From NCBI GenBank assembly GCA_032718565.1, contig JAVGVS010000055.1:1-64000 (forward strand): a stretch of 64,000 nucleotides of DNA, in the 5' to 3' direction. Source of the DNA: Distichodus sexfasciatus (Eukaryota; Chordata; Actinopteri; Characiformes; Distichodontidae). The notes beneath the pieces are model-generated. The model saw only the letters and a list, made by a program, of their open reading frames with translations. It searched no databases and was not told the DNA's origin. The position numbers and the translations under genes are program-made. Of the stretch, positions 1 through 10,137 are shown piece by piece (position 1 is the first letter of the stretch; each line of letters opens with the position of its first letter).

Positions 1-18
1 GAGAGAGAGAGAGAGAGA
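1..18. repeat. (GA)n microsatellite, cut by window edge
   Basis: A perfect GA dinucleotide run opens the window. Its left end lies outside the window, so its true length is unknown. Confidence 0.95.
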
Positions 19-530
19 CTTCCTCAGCTCTATTCTAATTTGCACACATATAAATAACTTGGCTGCAATTAATAATTGGATCGGAAGGAGTAAAAACAGG
101 ATCAGGACCACTGCCAAGGCTGCTTGTTTGTGGCTGTGTGCGCGCGAGTGTGATGTGTGTGTGTGTGTGTGTGTGTATTCAGCGTGGCGGGGCATTAATG
201 GCGGAGAGTTGCCGCAGTGTGGGCAGAGCTACTTGCACTAAAGCCATCCGTCTCCCTCCCTCCCTCGCTCGCTCCCTCGCTCCTGCTTTTAGCGCTGCTA
301 TGGTAGACGGACGCTGCAGGTTTTCCTCTCGGGGTCTGCAGGATGGATGGAGGTGTGAATTTAAGGCACTAGGTGCGTTCCCACTGACCTGCTTTCTGCC
401 CGGGTGAAAAGAGCCGACCGAAAAAATAGAGAATAAAGAAATGCGACACTACGGTGGAAAAAGATTTTGCAAATTAACGCATCACGTAACAGTTCTGTTT
501 TATCTTTCTTTTTATTAAGTCTGAAAATAA
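19..530. other. Single-copy-looking sequence
   Basis: No gene or recognised repeat apart from a TG run (154-176) and a short CTCC/CGCT pyrimidine stretch near 250-288. The small reading frames here are largely translations of the TG run. Confidence 0.5.
154..176. repeat. (TG)n microsatellite
   Basis: About 11 uninterrupted TG units, preceded by a short CGCGCGAG alternating purine-pyrimidine stretch. Confidence 0.95.
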
Positions 531-748
531 AGTGAGTGATTATTTGTCATTGTGAACACAGCACAGCTCTGCATTTGAGTCATCCGTGAAGGAGCAGTGG
601 GCAGCTTTTTGGCAGCGGCCGGAAAGCAGTGCTTAGAGACGGCACCTTGCTCATGAGTACCTCAGTGGTACTTTGACCAGTCCGGGACTTGAACTGGCAA
701 CCCTTCGATCACAGGAGCAACTCCCTAACCATTATGCTACCAAGTAGT
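531..748 (-). mobile_element. SINE-A copy (tRNA-derived SINE)
   Basis: On the minus strand it starts with a tRNA-like head: A-box-like 'gtagcataatggttaggg' and B-box-like 'agttcaagtcc'. The body follows ('gtaccactgaggtactcatg', then 'ctgcccactgctcc') and it ends in the 'acaatgacaaataatcact' tail. It matches at least nine other segments of the window over the same blocks. SINEs of this type are copied by LINE enzymes and transcribed by RNA polymerase III. The copy is degenerate and probably inactive. Confidence 0.85.
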
Positions 749-1601
749 GAAGTAGTATGTGGTTTGAGACGTGGCCCTCGTTAAATAAACATGGCACACA
801 GCAGCCGCAATTTCTATAACCTGCGTGTGCCTATATTTCACGCCTAACATTAATCACGGAAAACACATGAGCCAGCCTTGTCCCGCTGGGGCCTAACGTC
901 CGTGCATTCGTTTAGCGGCGGAGCGGCGAAGGAAAATGGCACAGCCCACACAGAAACATTAACAAAGGCTACAGTGGCGATTAGTGCTCCGTCGTACAGG
1001 CTTAAAAGCCAATGATAATGCACTTAAAGTACATTAAGAGGCCATTATAACAGGTTCTTGGGGGAACTTGGACAATAGAACATCCACATTTAACACTCGG
1101 GCTTAAATGGACGTCCATTAACCAACCGCTGGGTTGGTTTAACATGAAGTGCCTCCCCTAAGGGAAGAACAGCTGAAGAAAGAGCCGGAACTAACCCCCA
1201 TGACCCCTCTTTTGGTGGAGTTTTCTGACCACTGGGATCATACTCAAGTTATATCAGCGTGGAAAGTCACGTTACTCTGCTGCATTTAGAAGTGTGCAAA
1301 TCAATTTTTAAATTGATCCTTTTGATTTCACTTCACTTTGTAACAAATGCTCCTTCAGCCGTCCGCATTCGGGAACCGTTCTTACGAAGAAATCTGTTCT
1401 TAAAACTCACTGATGAAGTTATCAAAAAGACACTGACCTTCACCAATATTTGTTTACTTGAGATTTGTTCCTAGTGAAGAACAGAATCAAACAACTGCTG
1501 AAAAACACTCTCACACAAATGTTATTGCCTGCTTTCGGTGCAAAACCTTAGGTCATTAGTTTAAATTCTAACTTTCTTAAGAACAAATTTATGGAACAGG
1601 G
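749..1601. other. Single-copy-looking sequence
   Basis: Balanced sequence with no recognised repeat, gene or RNA. The reading frame at 1259-1474 has no similarity I recognise and no gene-like surroundings. Confidence 0.45.
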
Positions 1602-2033
1602 TTTTTTTGTGCTGGCAGTGCCTATTTTTTAATACAAATCCTATGCGTTTCAGTGTTTAGAGACGCCTTAAAAAAGCGTTGATGGTTTTTACCGCAGTGC
1701 TCAGAGTGCTTCAAGTTGAAATGTTTAGAACAGCGCTGCGCTCGTCAATGTCACTCGTCTCTTGCTAGCCAACCAAAATCGAGGAAATTGAGAACTCACT
1801 ACAAATCTCACTGCAGCGTATCTGGAGCAGCTGGAGAAGATTTCACGCACCCAATCTCATCTCGAAGACGTGAGAATCTATTTCAAATGCTGCCACTAAT
1901 GCTACGATGTCTCTCCATCTTGTCAGCTAAATTAGCGATCTTAAAGAAACAGGAACGAGCGCGGAGGTGTCCGATGGAAGCGAGGTTTTGAGCAGTCTAG
2001 GTGGGAAAAATGTGTTTGGTGGACACAGGTCCT
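1602..2033 (+). mobile_element. Element B copy 1 (short inverted-repeat DNA transposon), left end lost
   Basis: It shares 'gctggcag-gcctattttt', 'ccgcag-gctc-gagtgctt' and 'cttgctagccaa-caaaatc' with the copy at 21451. It ends in 'tgtttggtggacacaggtcct', the terminal inverted repeat seen intact at 45661-46245. The outer left terminal repeat is missing here. No transposase remains, so it is non-autonomous. Confidence 0.75.
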
Positions 2034-2431
2034 AAAAGCAACACAACAGTAGCAGCGTTAAACAGAAGCATCTGAAGAGAAAACACCCCGTGCTATTCTG
2101 GAGGATGGAATAAAAGCAAGGCAAAACCTCCCAAAATTACCATCAGTAATACGGTTTGTCCTTGTAGCTGCTAAACACACTCGTTAGTATCATTAACCCA
2201 AGTCATTTCTGTGCTATCTTACATTGCCATTAATTAAATGAAAAACTCTACATGAATTGACTCTGACAGCGTGTGTGTGTGTGTATGTTTGCACATTGGG
2301 CTTGTTAAAACCATTTGATTTCTATTGCATTAAATGCCATAAACACAATAGCTGGCATTAAAATAGGAAAATTTAATTAATCATTAATACGATCATTAGA
2401 TTAATCAACAGAAAATTGCTCTAATGTGCAG
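2034..2431. other. Single-copy-looking, homeodomain-word-rich block
   Basis: Sequence at about 2200-2430 is rich in TAATTA/ATTAAT words ('tttaattaatcattaatacg') and looks non-repetitive apart from a short TG run (2270-2285). This composition is common in conserved developmental enhancers, but I cannot test conservation. The last 8 bases are the proposed left target-site copy of element C. Confidence 0.3.
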
Positions 2432-2999
2432 TAGAGGTGAGAACCTTCGCTGGTCCCACAATTCAATTCGATTGCCATTATTAGGTCAACGTTTCGATTT
2501 GATTTGATATCTCGACGCATCTCGATCAATTTTTACGACACATTGCACACAGATTGGGGCAGCCATAGCTACTACCGCAATGTTCTTTTTAATTTGAATT
2601 TTTATGCCGTAGCCAGGAAATCAATGTCATGATATAATTTGGGGGTTTTCAACTGCTTCTGTCCCAGGGACCACCACTCAGACTAAGCATTCTGGATGCA
2701 GGACGGGGAGTATTTTTTGTATCACTTTTTAGATATTTGCATTAATTTAATTATTCATAAAGACGCCCAAAATCATCTGGAGATTTTTAGAAAAATGAAA
2801 AAACAAATAAATTTGGAAAGTGATTTCAGTAGTGAAACTGGACTGCATGTCAGGGACCATCTGCAATGCCGCCGTGGACCTCTAGGAGGCAGCAGACCAC
2901 TGTTTGAAAACCTCTGTTATAATCGATTATGGTCTGCCATTTAACTGATGCAGAATCGTCCACGCCTGCATTGCGATGTGATTAATTTCAACACCCCTA
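2432..2999 (+). mobile_element. Element C (hAT-like), carrying a nested MITE
   Basis: Ends read 'tagaggtg' and, in reverse complement, 'taggggtg'. Flanking 8-mers 'atgtgcag' (2424-2431) and 'gtgtgaag' (3000-3007) agree at 6 of 8, as expected for a hAT target duplication. Internal sequence has 'cgattatggtctgcc' and 'gcattgcgatgtgatt'. Related pieces lie at 26592-27003 and 59352-59401. Caution: the 26.9 kb copy is also followed by 'gtgtgaa', so the right boundary may be wrong. Confidence 0.6.
2640..2916 (+). mobile_element. Nested short hAT-like MITE inside element C
   Basis: Left end 'tgggggttttcaac' pairs with the reverse complement of the right end, 'cagaggttttcaaac'. The flanking 8-mers 'atataatt' (2632-2639) and 'ttataatc' (2917-2924) agree at 6 of 8. 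A related but left-truncated sequence occurs near 26640-26831, inside the same host sequence. Confidence 0.6.
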
Positions 3000-3044
3000 G
3001 TGTGAAGTAAGTCAAAATCACCACGTCGTGCTCAACTCAAAATG

Positions 3045-3294
3045 AAAGTGAGTGATTATTTGTCATTGTGAACACGCCACAGCACAGCAGACACAGTGCA
3101 CCACAACGAAATGTGACCTCTGCGTTTAACCCATCCGTGAAGGAGCAGTGGGCAGCTAACAAGAGCCCGGGGAGCAGTGCTTGGGGACGGTACCTTGCTC
3201 ATGAGTACCTCAGTGGTAACTTTACCGGCCCTGTATTCGAACCTGTGACCTTCTGATCACGGGGTGAACACCCTACCGTTACACCACCAGTTGC
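3045..3294 (-). mobile_element. SINE-A copy, near full length
   Basis: It contains all blocks of the family in antisense order: tail 'gtgagtgattatttgtcatt', 'gtgcaccacaacgaaatgtg', 'ggagcagtgggcagct', 'cttgctcatgagtacctcag', B-box region and A-box-like 'gtaacggtaggg' (minus strand). It is one of the two most complete copies, with 42984-43235. Confidence 0.88.
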
Positions 3295-4483
3295 CGCTGA
3301 TCTACAAGAGGCGTCTGTCTGAAAGAGCATCATCTACTCTTGATTCTACGTTTCTTGGATGGTTCAAGCTAGAAAAAGTCTGTTTTTTAGTGCAAACCAC
3401 TTCTTGAAATTATTTTATTTTATTCCTCGTGCACTCCCCTTTAAGTTCTGTAAAAACCCCAATTAATTCTAGAGTAATTTCCTTTTTCCATTCAAGTGCC
3501 TTGATAAAAAAAATCCTGTGTTTTATATTACAATATATATTGCAGCAAAAAAATTACTGCAATTTCTATTTTATCCCGTATCGCTCAGCCCCTAGTGCTG
3601 AGTCTCCAGGAAACAGTCATTATATATGAAGTCGCCTGAGCGAAGAAATTATACATGTTCTTGACATTCAGAAAGGCTTTATCAGCAAGAACAGTCGCCT
3701 CAGCCTAAAAGCACACACACTCACACACTTAGGCAGCACCGCCAACGCTTGGGGCGTCCATATTCTTAAGACATCCTTTGTGTGGGATGTGAATATATAT
3801 ATTCTTTAATAACATATTTGCTTCCAGGTGCTTCAGCATAACGCGAGGATTATGACATATTGTCGGATTAAAATCAATTGCTTTTCTTCTCGCGGTACGA
3901 AGCGGTCGCTCTCTCTCCTTATTTCCATAGACTACAAACGCCCGTTCACTTGCTCTAATGGGAATTGTCAGCGATAGACTGTGAAATCTGAAGCGTGATG
4001 AGGTACCGCTAATACAGAGCAAGAGTTTAATCAATTTCCCCCTTTTTTTGACCATCCACAAATGTCTTTGTGTTGAGGACAGACAACCGAATGTATAAAT
4101 GAACGAACGAACCAACCAACGCATGAAGAAAAAGGTTCTCAAGATTTCATTAACTTTAATTTGACCCTCATTACAGCACAAGTGTTAACACCAGAAATTC
4201 AAGCCACCAATCCTTTAGAATAAAATCTATAGTCAAATTCTAAGAAAACTGTCCAAGCCCTACAGTAAAAGCTCCTTTCAGGATATATATATAAATATGC
4301 CTGAGTCAGGAAATAAATAGCCTCATTCATGGATATAAAAGTTCAAGACTTCCTGGAACTGATGTAAAAGATCCAGGAACGCCGGAGTGTCAGCGGAGCC
4401 TGAAAAGATTTTGTACGCATTGTTTCCTAACTACAGATAGCATGTGAGCTCCGTGTACTTTTAATTAAACATGGCACGATACT
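3295..4483. other. Single-copy-looking sequence
   Basis: No recognised repeat except a short CA/TCACA stretch (3712-3727). The 150-codon minus-strand frame (3729-4181) has no similarity or domain I recognise and no visible splice or promoter context, so I do not call it a gene. Confidence 0.4.
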
Positions 4484-4740
4484 ACTTTTGTCCGATCTCG
4501 ATACTGTAAATTTGGATATCTGCTGATACCGATACAAATCTGATACAGTCTCTGAGTCTTTTTAAAACATAAATAATGCTTTAAAAATGTCTGACTACAT
4601 GACTGAGATTATTCTGTTATGCTTAAGGAAATACCTGACTTAAATACTGTTTTCCTACTAAAACAATGTAATAATTACACACATATGTATATGTTAAATT
4701 ATTTATTATTAAAAATACCATTTAATTTTTTTTGTTTATT
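4484..4740 (+). mobile_element. Element E fragment (GATACCGATAC-rich DNA transposon)
   Basis: It begins with 'cgatactacttttgtccgat' and 'tgataccgatac', then 'taataattacacacatatgt'. The reverse complement of 34680-34862 shows the same order of blocks ('cgatacttccgtttttag', 'taataatttacacccatatg'). Two copies in opposite orientation define the family. Ends are not fixed. Confidence 0.65.
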
Positions 4741-4861
4741 GCTAGTGAGATCTGGTGTTGTTAAGGAACCTGAATACAGTATGTAACGTTGGTACATGAA
4801 TTCTGTTACTCCGCAACACCGACTGACCCATCCATGAAGGAGCAGTAGGCAGCTCTATCAG

Positions 4862-6468
4862 CAGAGGTGGACAGTAACTAAGTACATTTACTGGGGTACT
4901 GTACTTAAGTAGAGTTTGAGTATCTGTACTTCACTTGAGTAGTATTTTATTTGGAAACTTATGACTTCACTACATTTTAAAGACAAATACTGTACTTTTT
5001 AACTTCACTACATTTGTATCAAGGTTCTCGTTACTCGTTACTTTCAAGTCTGTGGATAAAGTGGATGTTATTCCCCCTTTTCTAAAACGTGATTGGTTGT
5101 TTGGCAGGTGACAGTCTATCAGTAATCAGTAGAGTTACGTCACGCCTGTAGACTGGAACTATAAAACCAAGTTCAGACGGTTCTGCTGTTTTCTGTCTTG
5201 ATTAGAACATTGTTGCTGTTGGAAAGTCATGAAGCTAGAGGTGTAGAGCTGGGTTTTACGCAGGTTGGAATGTTGATTTGATGTAGTGAGCTGCATTTAC
5301 AGCTATTGCACTGCCCTCCTGATTACCAAAAACAGATACAGTATGTGTGCACCAGGGGTGGAAGTAACAAATTACAAATACTCACGTTACTGTAATTAAG
5401 TAGATTTTTTTGGGTACTTGTACTTTTATGAGTAGTTTTTCAAGTGTGTAATTTTACTCGAACCTGAGTACAATTTACACCATGTAATCTACTTCGCTAC
5501 CTATAAAATGAAAAGTCGCTACTGAGTACGCCCACAATTTGAATTAATATTCAAACCTTTCATCTGCATCTTTGCAGCCAATAAGGCTGTGCAATCGCGA
5601 CCGCACCAATTAATCTATGACGTAAGCAAAGAATAAACTCCGCTGCAGCAGCAGGCACAGGTGTCTGGAGGTACTACACAGTGGAGTACAAACTAATTTA
5701 TAGACTGAAGATTTGGAGACAAAGAAGCCAAAATGGAGACAGAAGACAACACCGTCAACCGTGAAAAAGACGGAGGACCAGTGCCCGCTGCCTGTTGTTC
5801 GCAGTGTATTGGGAAAAGTTTAAACTGTTCTATGCATGTTCAAAAACATTTTTGTCATTGTTTTAACAAACAAAATTTCCTGCTTTATATCTACATTTAT
5901 TTACAAAACAAATTGCCTTTCTATACCTTGTTCATCTGAGAAATGTGCTTTGAACGTAGATATTTTATACTGGTGAATCGAAGCGAATGCCTGCTATTGA
6001 CGACGCAATAAAACATCCATCGGTTAAAAAGTAATTAATACTCTGAGTAGTTTTTGAGAAGAGTACTTTGTACGTCTACTCAAGTATTTTTTTTAACACC
6101 AGTACTTTTACTTGTAATTGAGTACATTTTAACAAATGTAACAGTACTTGTACTTGAGTACAAATTTTCAGTACTCTTTCCACCTCTGTTGTGCACACAC
6201 TCCCAGAGCTGGGTCAGAACACTACTATCCCATATTCTACAGCTTCTGCAAGCTAGTCAGAGGCATTAGGTGTTATAAGTGTTGTGGCAATAATGCAACA
6301 ATGCGGTGAAAGATGTACTTTTAATACTCAAGTATTTTTTTAAACAAGTACTTCAGTACTTTAACTTAAGTAATAATTTGACTGCACGACTTGTATTGGA
6401 GTAACATTTGACTAGTGGTATCTGTACTTTCACTTAAGTAATGAAGTCAGCTACTTTGCCCACCTCGG
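4862..6468. mobile_element. hAT-like element 1 (non-autonomous), itself interrupted
   Basis: Starts 'cagaggtggacagtaac' and ends 'ctttgcccacctcgg'; the right end in reverse complement reads 'ccgaggtgggcaaag'. Subterminal regions repeat 'gtactt/aagtac' words. The 8-mers on either side, 'tctatcag' (4854-4861) and 'tctattag' (6469-6476), agree at 7 of 8. Its own length is about 763 bp once the inner insertion and one target copy are removed. No transposase is seen. Confidence 0.8.
5353..6188. mobile_element. hAT-like element 2, inserted within hAT-like element 1
   Basis: Ends are 'caggggtggaagtaac' and, reversed, 'cagaggtggaaagagtac'. Both subterminal regions carry 'actcaagtac/gtacttgag' words. 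Flanking 8-mers 'gtgtgcac' (5345-5352) and 'ttgtgcac' (6189-6196) agree at 7 of 8. A 68-codon frame (5733-5939) could be a leftover 5' coding piece, but I recognise no domain in it. Confidence 0.8.
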
Positions 6469-6563
6469 TCTATTAGTGCCTGGGCAGCAGTGTTTGGGGA
6501 TGTGAACCGGCGACCCTTCAATCACTGGGTCAACTCCGTAACCGTTACACTACCAACCGCCCC

Positions 6564-7051
6564 AGTAATACAGTAATACAGTAATACTCTGGATTTGTGT
6601 GCAAGCAAATGCATGACCAATAAATAATAAATTATGAGCGTTGCATCATTGTGTTTAAATTGGAATCTGTGTGCATTGCGTTATGGTGTCGTTGTGTCCA
6701 ATTTGTGTTGCAATTTGCATGAAATCGCCACATGGGTGTTGTAATTGGAATCTGTGAGTGTTATCATGTCATCTCAGTTGTGTAATTCGTGTAGAATCAC
6801 AACACTACTATAACTGGTTCCTTTAGCTCTTTAAAATTTGTGCACATTTTACTGTTCTTGTAAAACTCTAGCGAGCATATACATAGGGATGAAGCAGTAA
6901 CTAATATCAACGTTGTGAAATTAACATTACAGTCTCAATTTTTAATTCTTATTAAAACCAAGACTGCTTAATTAATCACACATATACTTATATGAGCACA
7001 ACATGTAGTGAATTAATCTTGAGACTGTCCAAGAAATATTAAGCAATAAGA
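6564..7051. other. Single-copy-looking sequence with small internal repeats
   Basis: Three 'cagtaata' units (about 6567-6590) and two copies of 'attggaatctgtg' (near 6659 and 6742). No gene or known element is seen. Confidence 0.4.
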
Positions 7052-7395
7052 TGCAACGGTGGCGCAGTGGTTAGCGCTGCCGCCTCACAGCAAGAAGGTC
7101 CTGAGTTCGATCCCCAGGTTCCTGTGTGGAGTTTGCATGCTCTCCCCGTGTTCGAATGGGTTTCCTCCAGATGCTCTGGCTTCCTTCCAAAGTCCAAAAG
7201 CATGTGCTGTAGGTTAACTGGCGACTCTAAATTGGATCCGTAAGGTGTAACCGAGTGTGTGATTGTGTTAGTGTGGTGGTGCCTGACCTGGGGGATTCCC
7301 ACCTCTCGCCTGTAGTTCCCGGGATAGGCTCCGGTCCCCTCCCACCGCGACTCCGGTTGGGATTAAGCAGTTCAGATAATGAATGAATGAATGAA
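7052..7395 (+). mobile_element. SINE-T copy, near full length
   Basis: The tRNA-like head has A-box 'tggcgcagtggttagcgc' and B-box 'gagttcgatccc' (7103-7114). The body has 'tgtggagtttgcatgctctc', 'gggtttcctcc', 'aactggcgactctaaattgg' and 'cccgggataggctccgg'. It ends in (GAAT)n. Six other copies or fragments occur in the window. Head and body of this type are widespread in teleost genomes. Confidence 0.88.
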
Positions 7396-8269
7396 ATCAG
7401 CATGGGCTTGGACCCTTAAACATATGGACCCTTAAACAAATGTTCAAGTTAAAAGAGTGGATAATTATTGCATTACAAGTCTCTGAGATGCAGTTACACC
7501 CTACTATCTATATATAACAATAAAAGTTGTCTTGATCATTGTGGCATAACGACACAGCGATTTTCTGCCACTAAGAGCTGGTGCAAAAGAGATTTTGTTT
7601 CCACCAGCTTTCCTTGAAAAAGTTGACCCGGGAAAATGCCGGGATTCATGTGTGAAAGCGGCCTCAGACGCTCATACAGTGAGAAGCATAAGTATTGGGT
7701 CAGGGAAGTGAAATTGCTTTTTTTTGTATTGGTAAAAAGCACCATCCACATCTAAAGATGAAGATAAGACTGAGGTGCAGAATGTCGTATGACCTTTCTG
7801 AGGAGAATAAAAAAATCCATCCGGGAGAAAACACGGCGGCGTTTGCGTTGCATCTACCAATCTCGTCTGCCTGCAGCATACATTTTGAGACAAATGGATG
7901 TCGAGTGTTTCCAAAGCATGGGAGTGACCGCATAAAAGAGCTGTGAAGTGGTGATGAGGGTACTAATGAGGGGTAAAAATGACGGTCGGGGGGACGAAAT
8001 GGGATGAAATCGGTGGAATGTGGCGACTGGGATGGATGGGATCCTGGTGATTAATGCGTCAGAGAGGCAGCAGTGGCTTGGCCTAGCACCAGAGATGCCA
8101 GTCGGCTCACTCGCCCGGAAACCTTTTTCAATTGTAGCCACTGGAGTATGGGTTGGGACGCTGATTTTGAGATTAAAAAAAGGAAAGAATCAAAAACTGG
8201 ACAACTGACTCAATTTTGAAGGTGAGATTAAGACAATCACCAATTAATACCAATGGGTTGTTAGTAGTT
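7396..8269. other. Single-copy-looking sequence
   Basis: No recognised repeat. Several overlapping 60-95 codon frames occur on both strands at 7530-8210. Their overlap in many frames argues for chance openness rather than coding. 'gacccgggaaaatgccggg' (7625-7643) is a short CG-rich partial dyad. Confidence 0.4.
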
Positions 8270-8416
8270 TAACGGTATGCGGGACAGTCTCCCCGGAGCA
8301 ACCTGGGATTAAGAATCTTGCTCAGGAACCCAATGACGTTAATGCTCAAGGTAGGATTTAAACTCATGACCTCTTGATCTAGAAGCGAGTGCCCTAACAA
8401 CTAGACCTCCCCTTTG
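8270..8416 (-). mobile_element. SINE-L copy (tRNA-derived)
   Basis: The minus strand reads A-box-like 'ggtctagttgttaggg', B-box-like 'gagtttaaatcct', then 'cctgagcaagattcttaat' and 'ttgctccgggg'. The same blocks recur many times at 8.4-14.4 kb. Confidence 0.75.
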
Positions 8417-8476
8417 CTCTTGGGAGGTGCTTTCACTGCAGAATTCACACACTGGATCCCACTTGCCATTGAACAC

Positions 8477-8695
8477 AGCATAACTATCCTTCCACAAGCA
8501 AGTACCTTATCAAGCCCAAGAGGTTGTTGGTTGAAGTCTGACTCTATTCTGCCTCCAGAACTACCCCCATAAAGCCCCTAATCAAGCCCTTTAACCCCAA
8601 GATGCTCCAGTTAAAATGTCCCTGTAATATGCGAAATGGAGGACACTCTGGTAAATAAGAGCATGTGTTAAATGATATAAATGTAAATTAACCAA
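8477..8695 (+). mobile_element. SINE-L copy with its 3' tail
   Basis: Head 'agaggttgttggttgaagtc' is followed by 'atcaagccctttaacccc', 'agatgctccag' and the tail 'aaataagagcatgtgtta-aatg-taaatgtaaa'. The tail resembles the 'ataagagcgtctgctaaatg' ending common in teleost SINE/LINE families. This copy lies opposite to its neighbour at 8270. Confidence 0.7.
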
Positions 8696-9162
8696 TGCAG
8701 ACTAATTTAAGAATACGATCACAGACTATGACATTCATGTTACATCTGGTGAGACTCACAACCCTGTTCTTCAGCAGCTATAACTTCATAATAAAATTAC
8801 TGAAAACAGTTGATGATGCTTTCAGCAGGAATAAATATTGAAGTTTACGGGAACGTCTTGTTTTCCCAGCTCCAAACTCATTAGGAAGCAAAGAAATGAC
8901 CAAAATACACCCGACAATTAATCAGATTGACAATGAAAGTTTTCATCTGTCCATGTCAGTTGCCTAATTAAAATTTATTTCATCTCTGCTGAAGACGAAA
9001 ACTGCTGCCGCAAAACCTACTCAAAACATGAATCAGCAGGAAGAGGCCTTTCAGCTGAATTTCAAATGAAGTTTTCTAGTGCAAACTGGGGGTCAGGACC
9101 AGAAAAACACAGACCACCAGGAGACACTCTTTTATTTGCTATAAAATGGTTTGTACCCGAAG
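8696..9162. other. Single-copy-looking block, candidate conserved non-coding element
   Basis: The 8860-9080 part has high complexity, many AATTA/TAATT words ('gacaattaatcagattgac', 'gcctaattaaaatttatttc') and no internal repeats or open frame. It looks unlike the SINE debris on both sides. Confidence 0.3.
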
Positions 9163-10137
9163 TATATGCCATTTAGCAGATTCTCTTATGTCTAAAACCT
9201 AAATTACAGCCCCTACAGGGACAAGGACAATCTTTCAGGAGCAACCAGGCATTAACAGCTTTGCTCAGGGGTAGTGCTTGAAGTACAACACTGAGATTCA
9301 AACCCACAACCTCTTGAAAACATTCCCCATGGATCAACTTGGTGTTACAGGTTAAAACGTGGTTATGCTGAAAGTAAAGCCAGGTTTAAACCTCTAGATT
9401 CATAGCTAAACATCTTATCAATTACACTGGAATTCAACAGTTGCTCGTATCCAGAGCGACTTCCATTTCCTGATTACAGGGGAAGTGTCCCTGCAGCAAC
9501 TTAAAAAACAAAGGTCTCATTATTAGCTCAATGGTAGTAGTTCGGGAGGTACAAGGTCGAATAAAGCCAGACTCCAAACCACAACCTTGTGATTTTATGC
9601 GATTGGTCAGATGCTCTTATCCAAACTGACTTCCACATTGTGGTTAAGTCTTGCTCGGGGCGGAAGTAGACTAGAGCTAAAGTTGAAAAACCTACAACCT
9701 CTTGACAACCGTCTCCATGGAGCAGCTTGTGGATGAAGACCTTACTCAAGAGTGCATTGGTAATAGAGCTGGAGGTGCAGCATTGCTGAGCATCTTCCAA
9801 ATTACATGTGTTTATATCAGATGCTGTCTTTCCTGGATCAACTTGAGGTTAAAGGTCTTGCTCAGGGCTCAATCGTAGTAGTTCTAGATGTAGGACAGAG
9901 CTGGATTTAAACCTCTAACCTCTTCATTCATAGCAGAGCATCCTACCATTTACATTTACGACCTTCATCAGATGCTCTTATCCAGTGTGACTTCCGTTTC
10001 CTAGTTACAAGCACCTTGTGGTCATGGGTCTTGTTCAGGGCCTCAATGGCGGTAGATTTAGACTCAAACAGTTTGGTCCGTATCCGAATATCCAACCATG
10101 ACCCCTTACCAGCAACAGTATGCTCACCAGAAACCAC
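9163..10137 (-). repeat. Head-to-tail array of about seven degenerate SINE-L units
   Basis: Successive units start near 9163, 9326, 9417, 9598, 9710, 9799 and 9948. They repeat the order tail ('cagatgctcttatccag-gcgacttcc'), body ('cttgctcaggg..caatggtag') and head-proximal ('tttaaacct-c-acctctt'), all on the minus strand. Units are about 90-190 bp and much diverged. A uniform strand is unexpected for independent insertions, so tandem duplication is likely. Confidence 0.7.

Larger units (their letters stand above)
4812..6563 (-). mobile_element. SINE-A copy split by a nested hAT insertion
   Basis: The tail-proximal half (4812-4861, 'catccatgaaggagcagtag') and the head half (6469-6563, 'cagcagtgtttggggatg' to 'gtaaccgttacactaccaac') are parts of one SINE interrupted by the 4862-6468 element. 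The head half also lacks the 'cttgctcatgagtacc' block, so it carries an internal deletion. Confidence 0.75.

Noticed and set aside
3729..4181. 150-codon minus-strand frame
   Set aside because: No domain or similarity recognised; single isolated frame.
7052..7130. Possible tRNA gene
   Set aside because: A and B boxes are present but the sequence continues into the SINE-T body and no cloverleaf 3' half is present; the same holds for SINE-A and SINE-L heads.
9163..10137. Regularly spaced repeats as a CRISPR-like array
   Set aside because: Units are diverged SINE fragments with unequal spacing in a eukaryotic genome.
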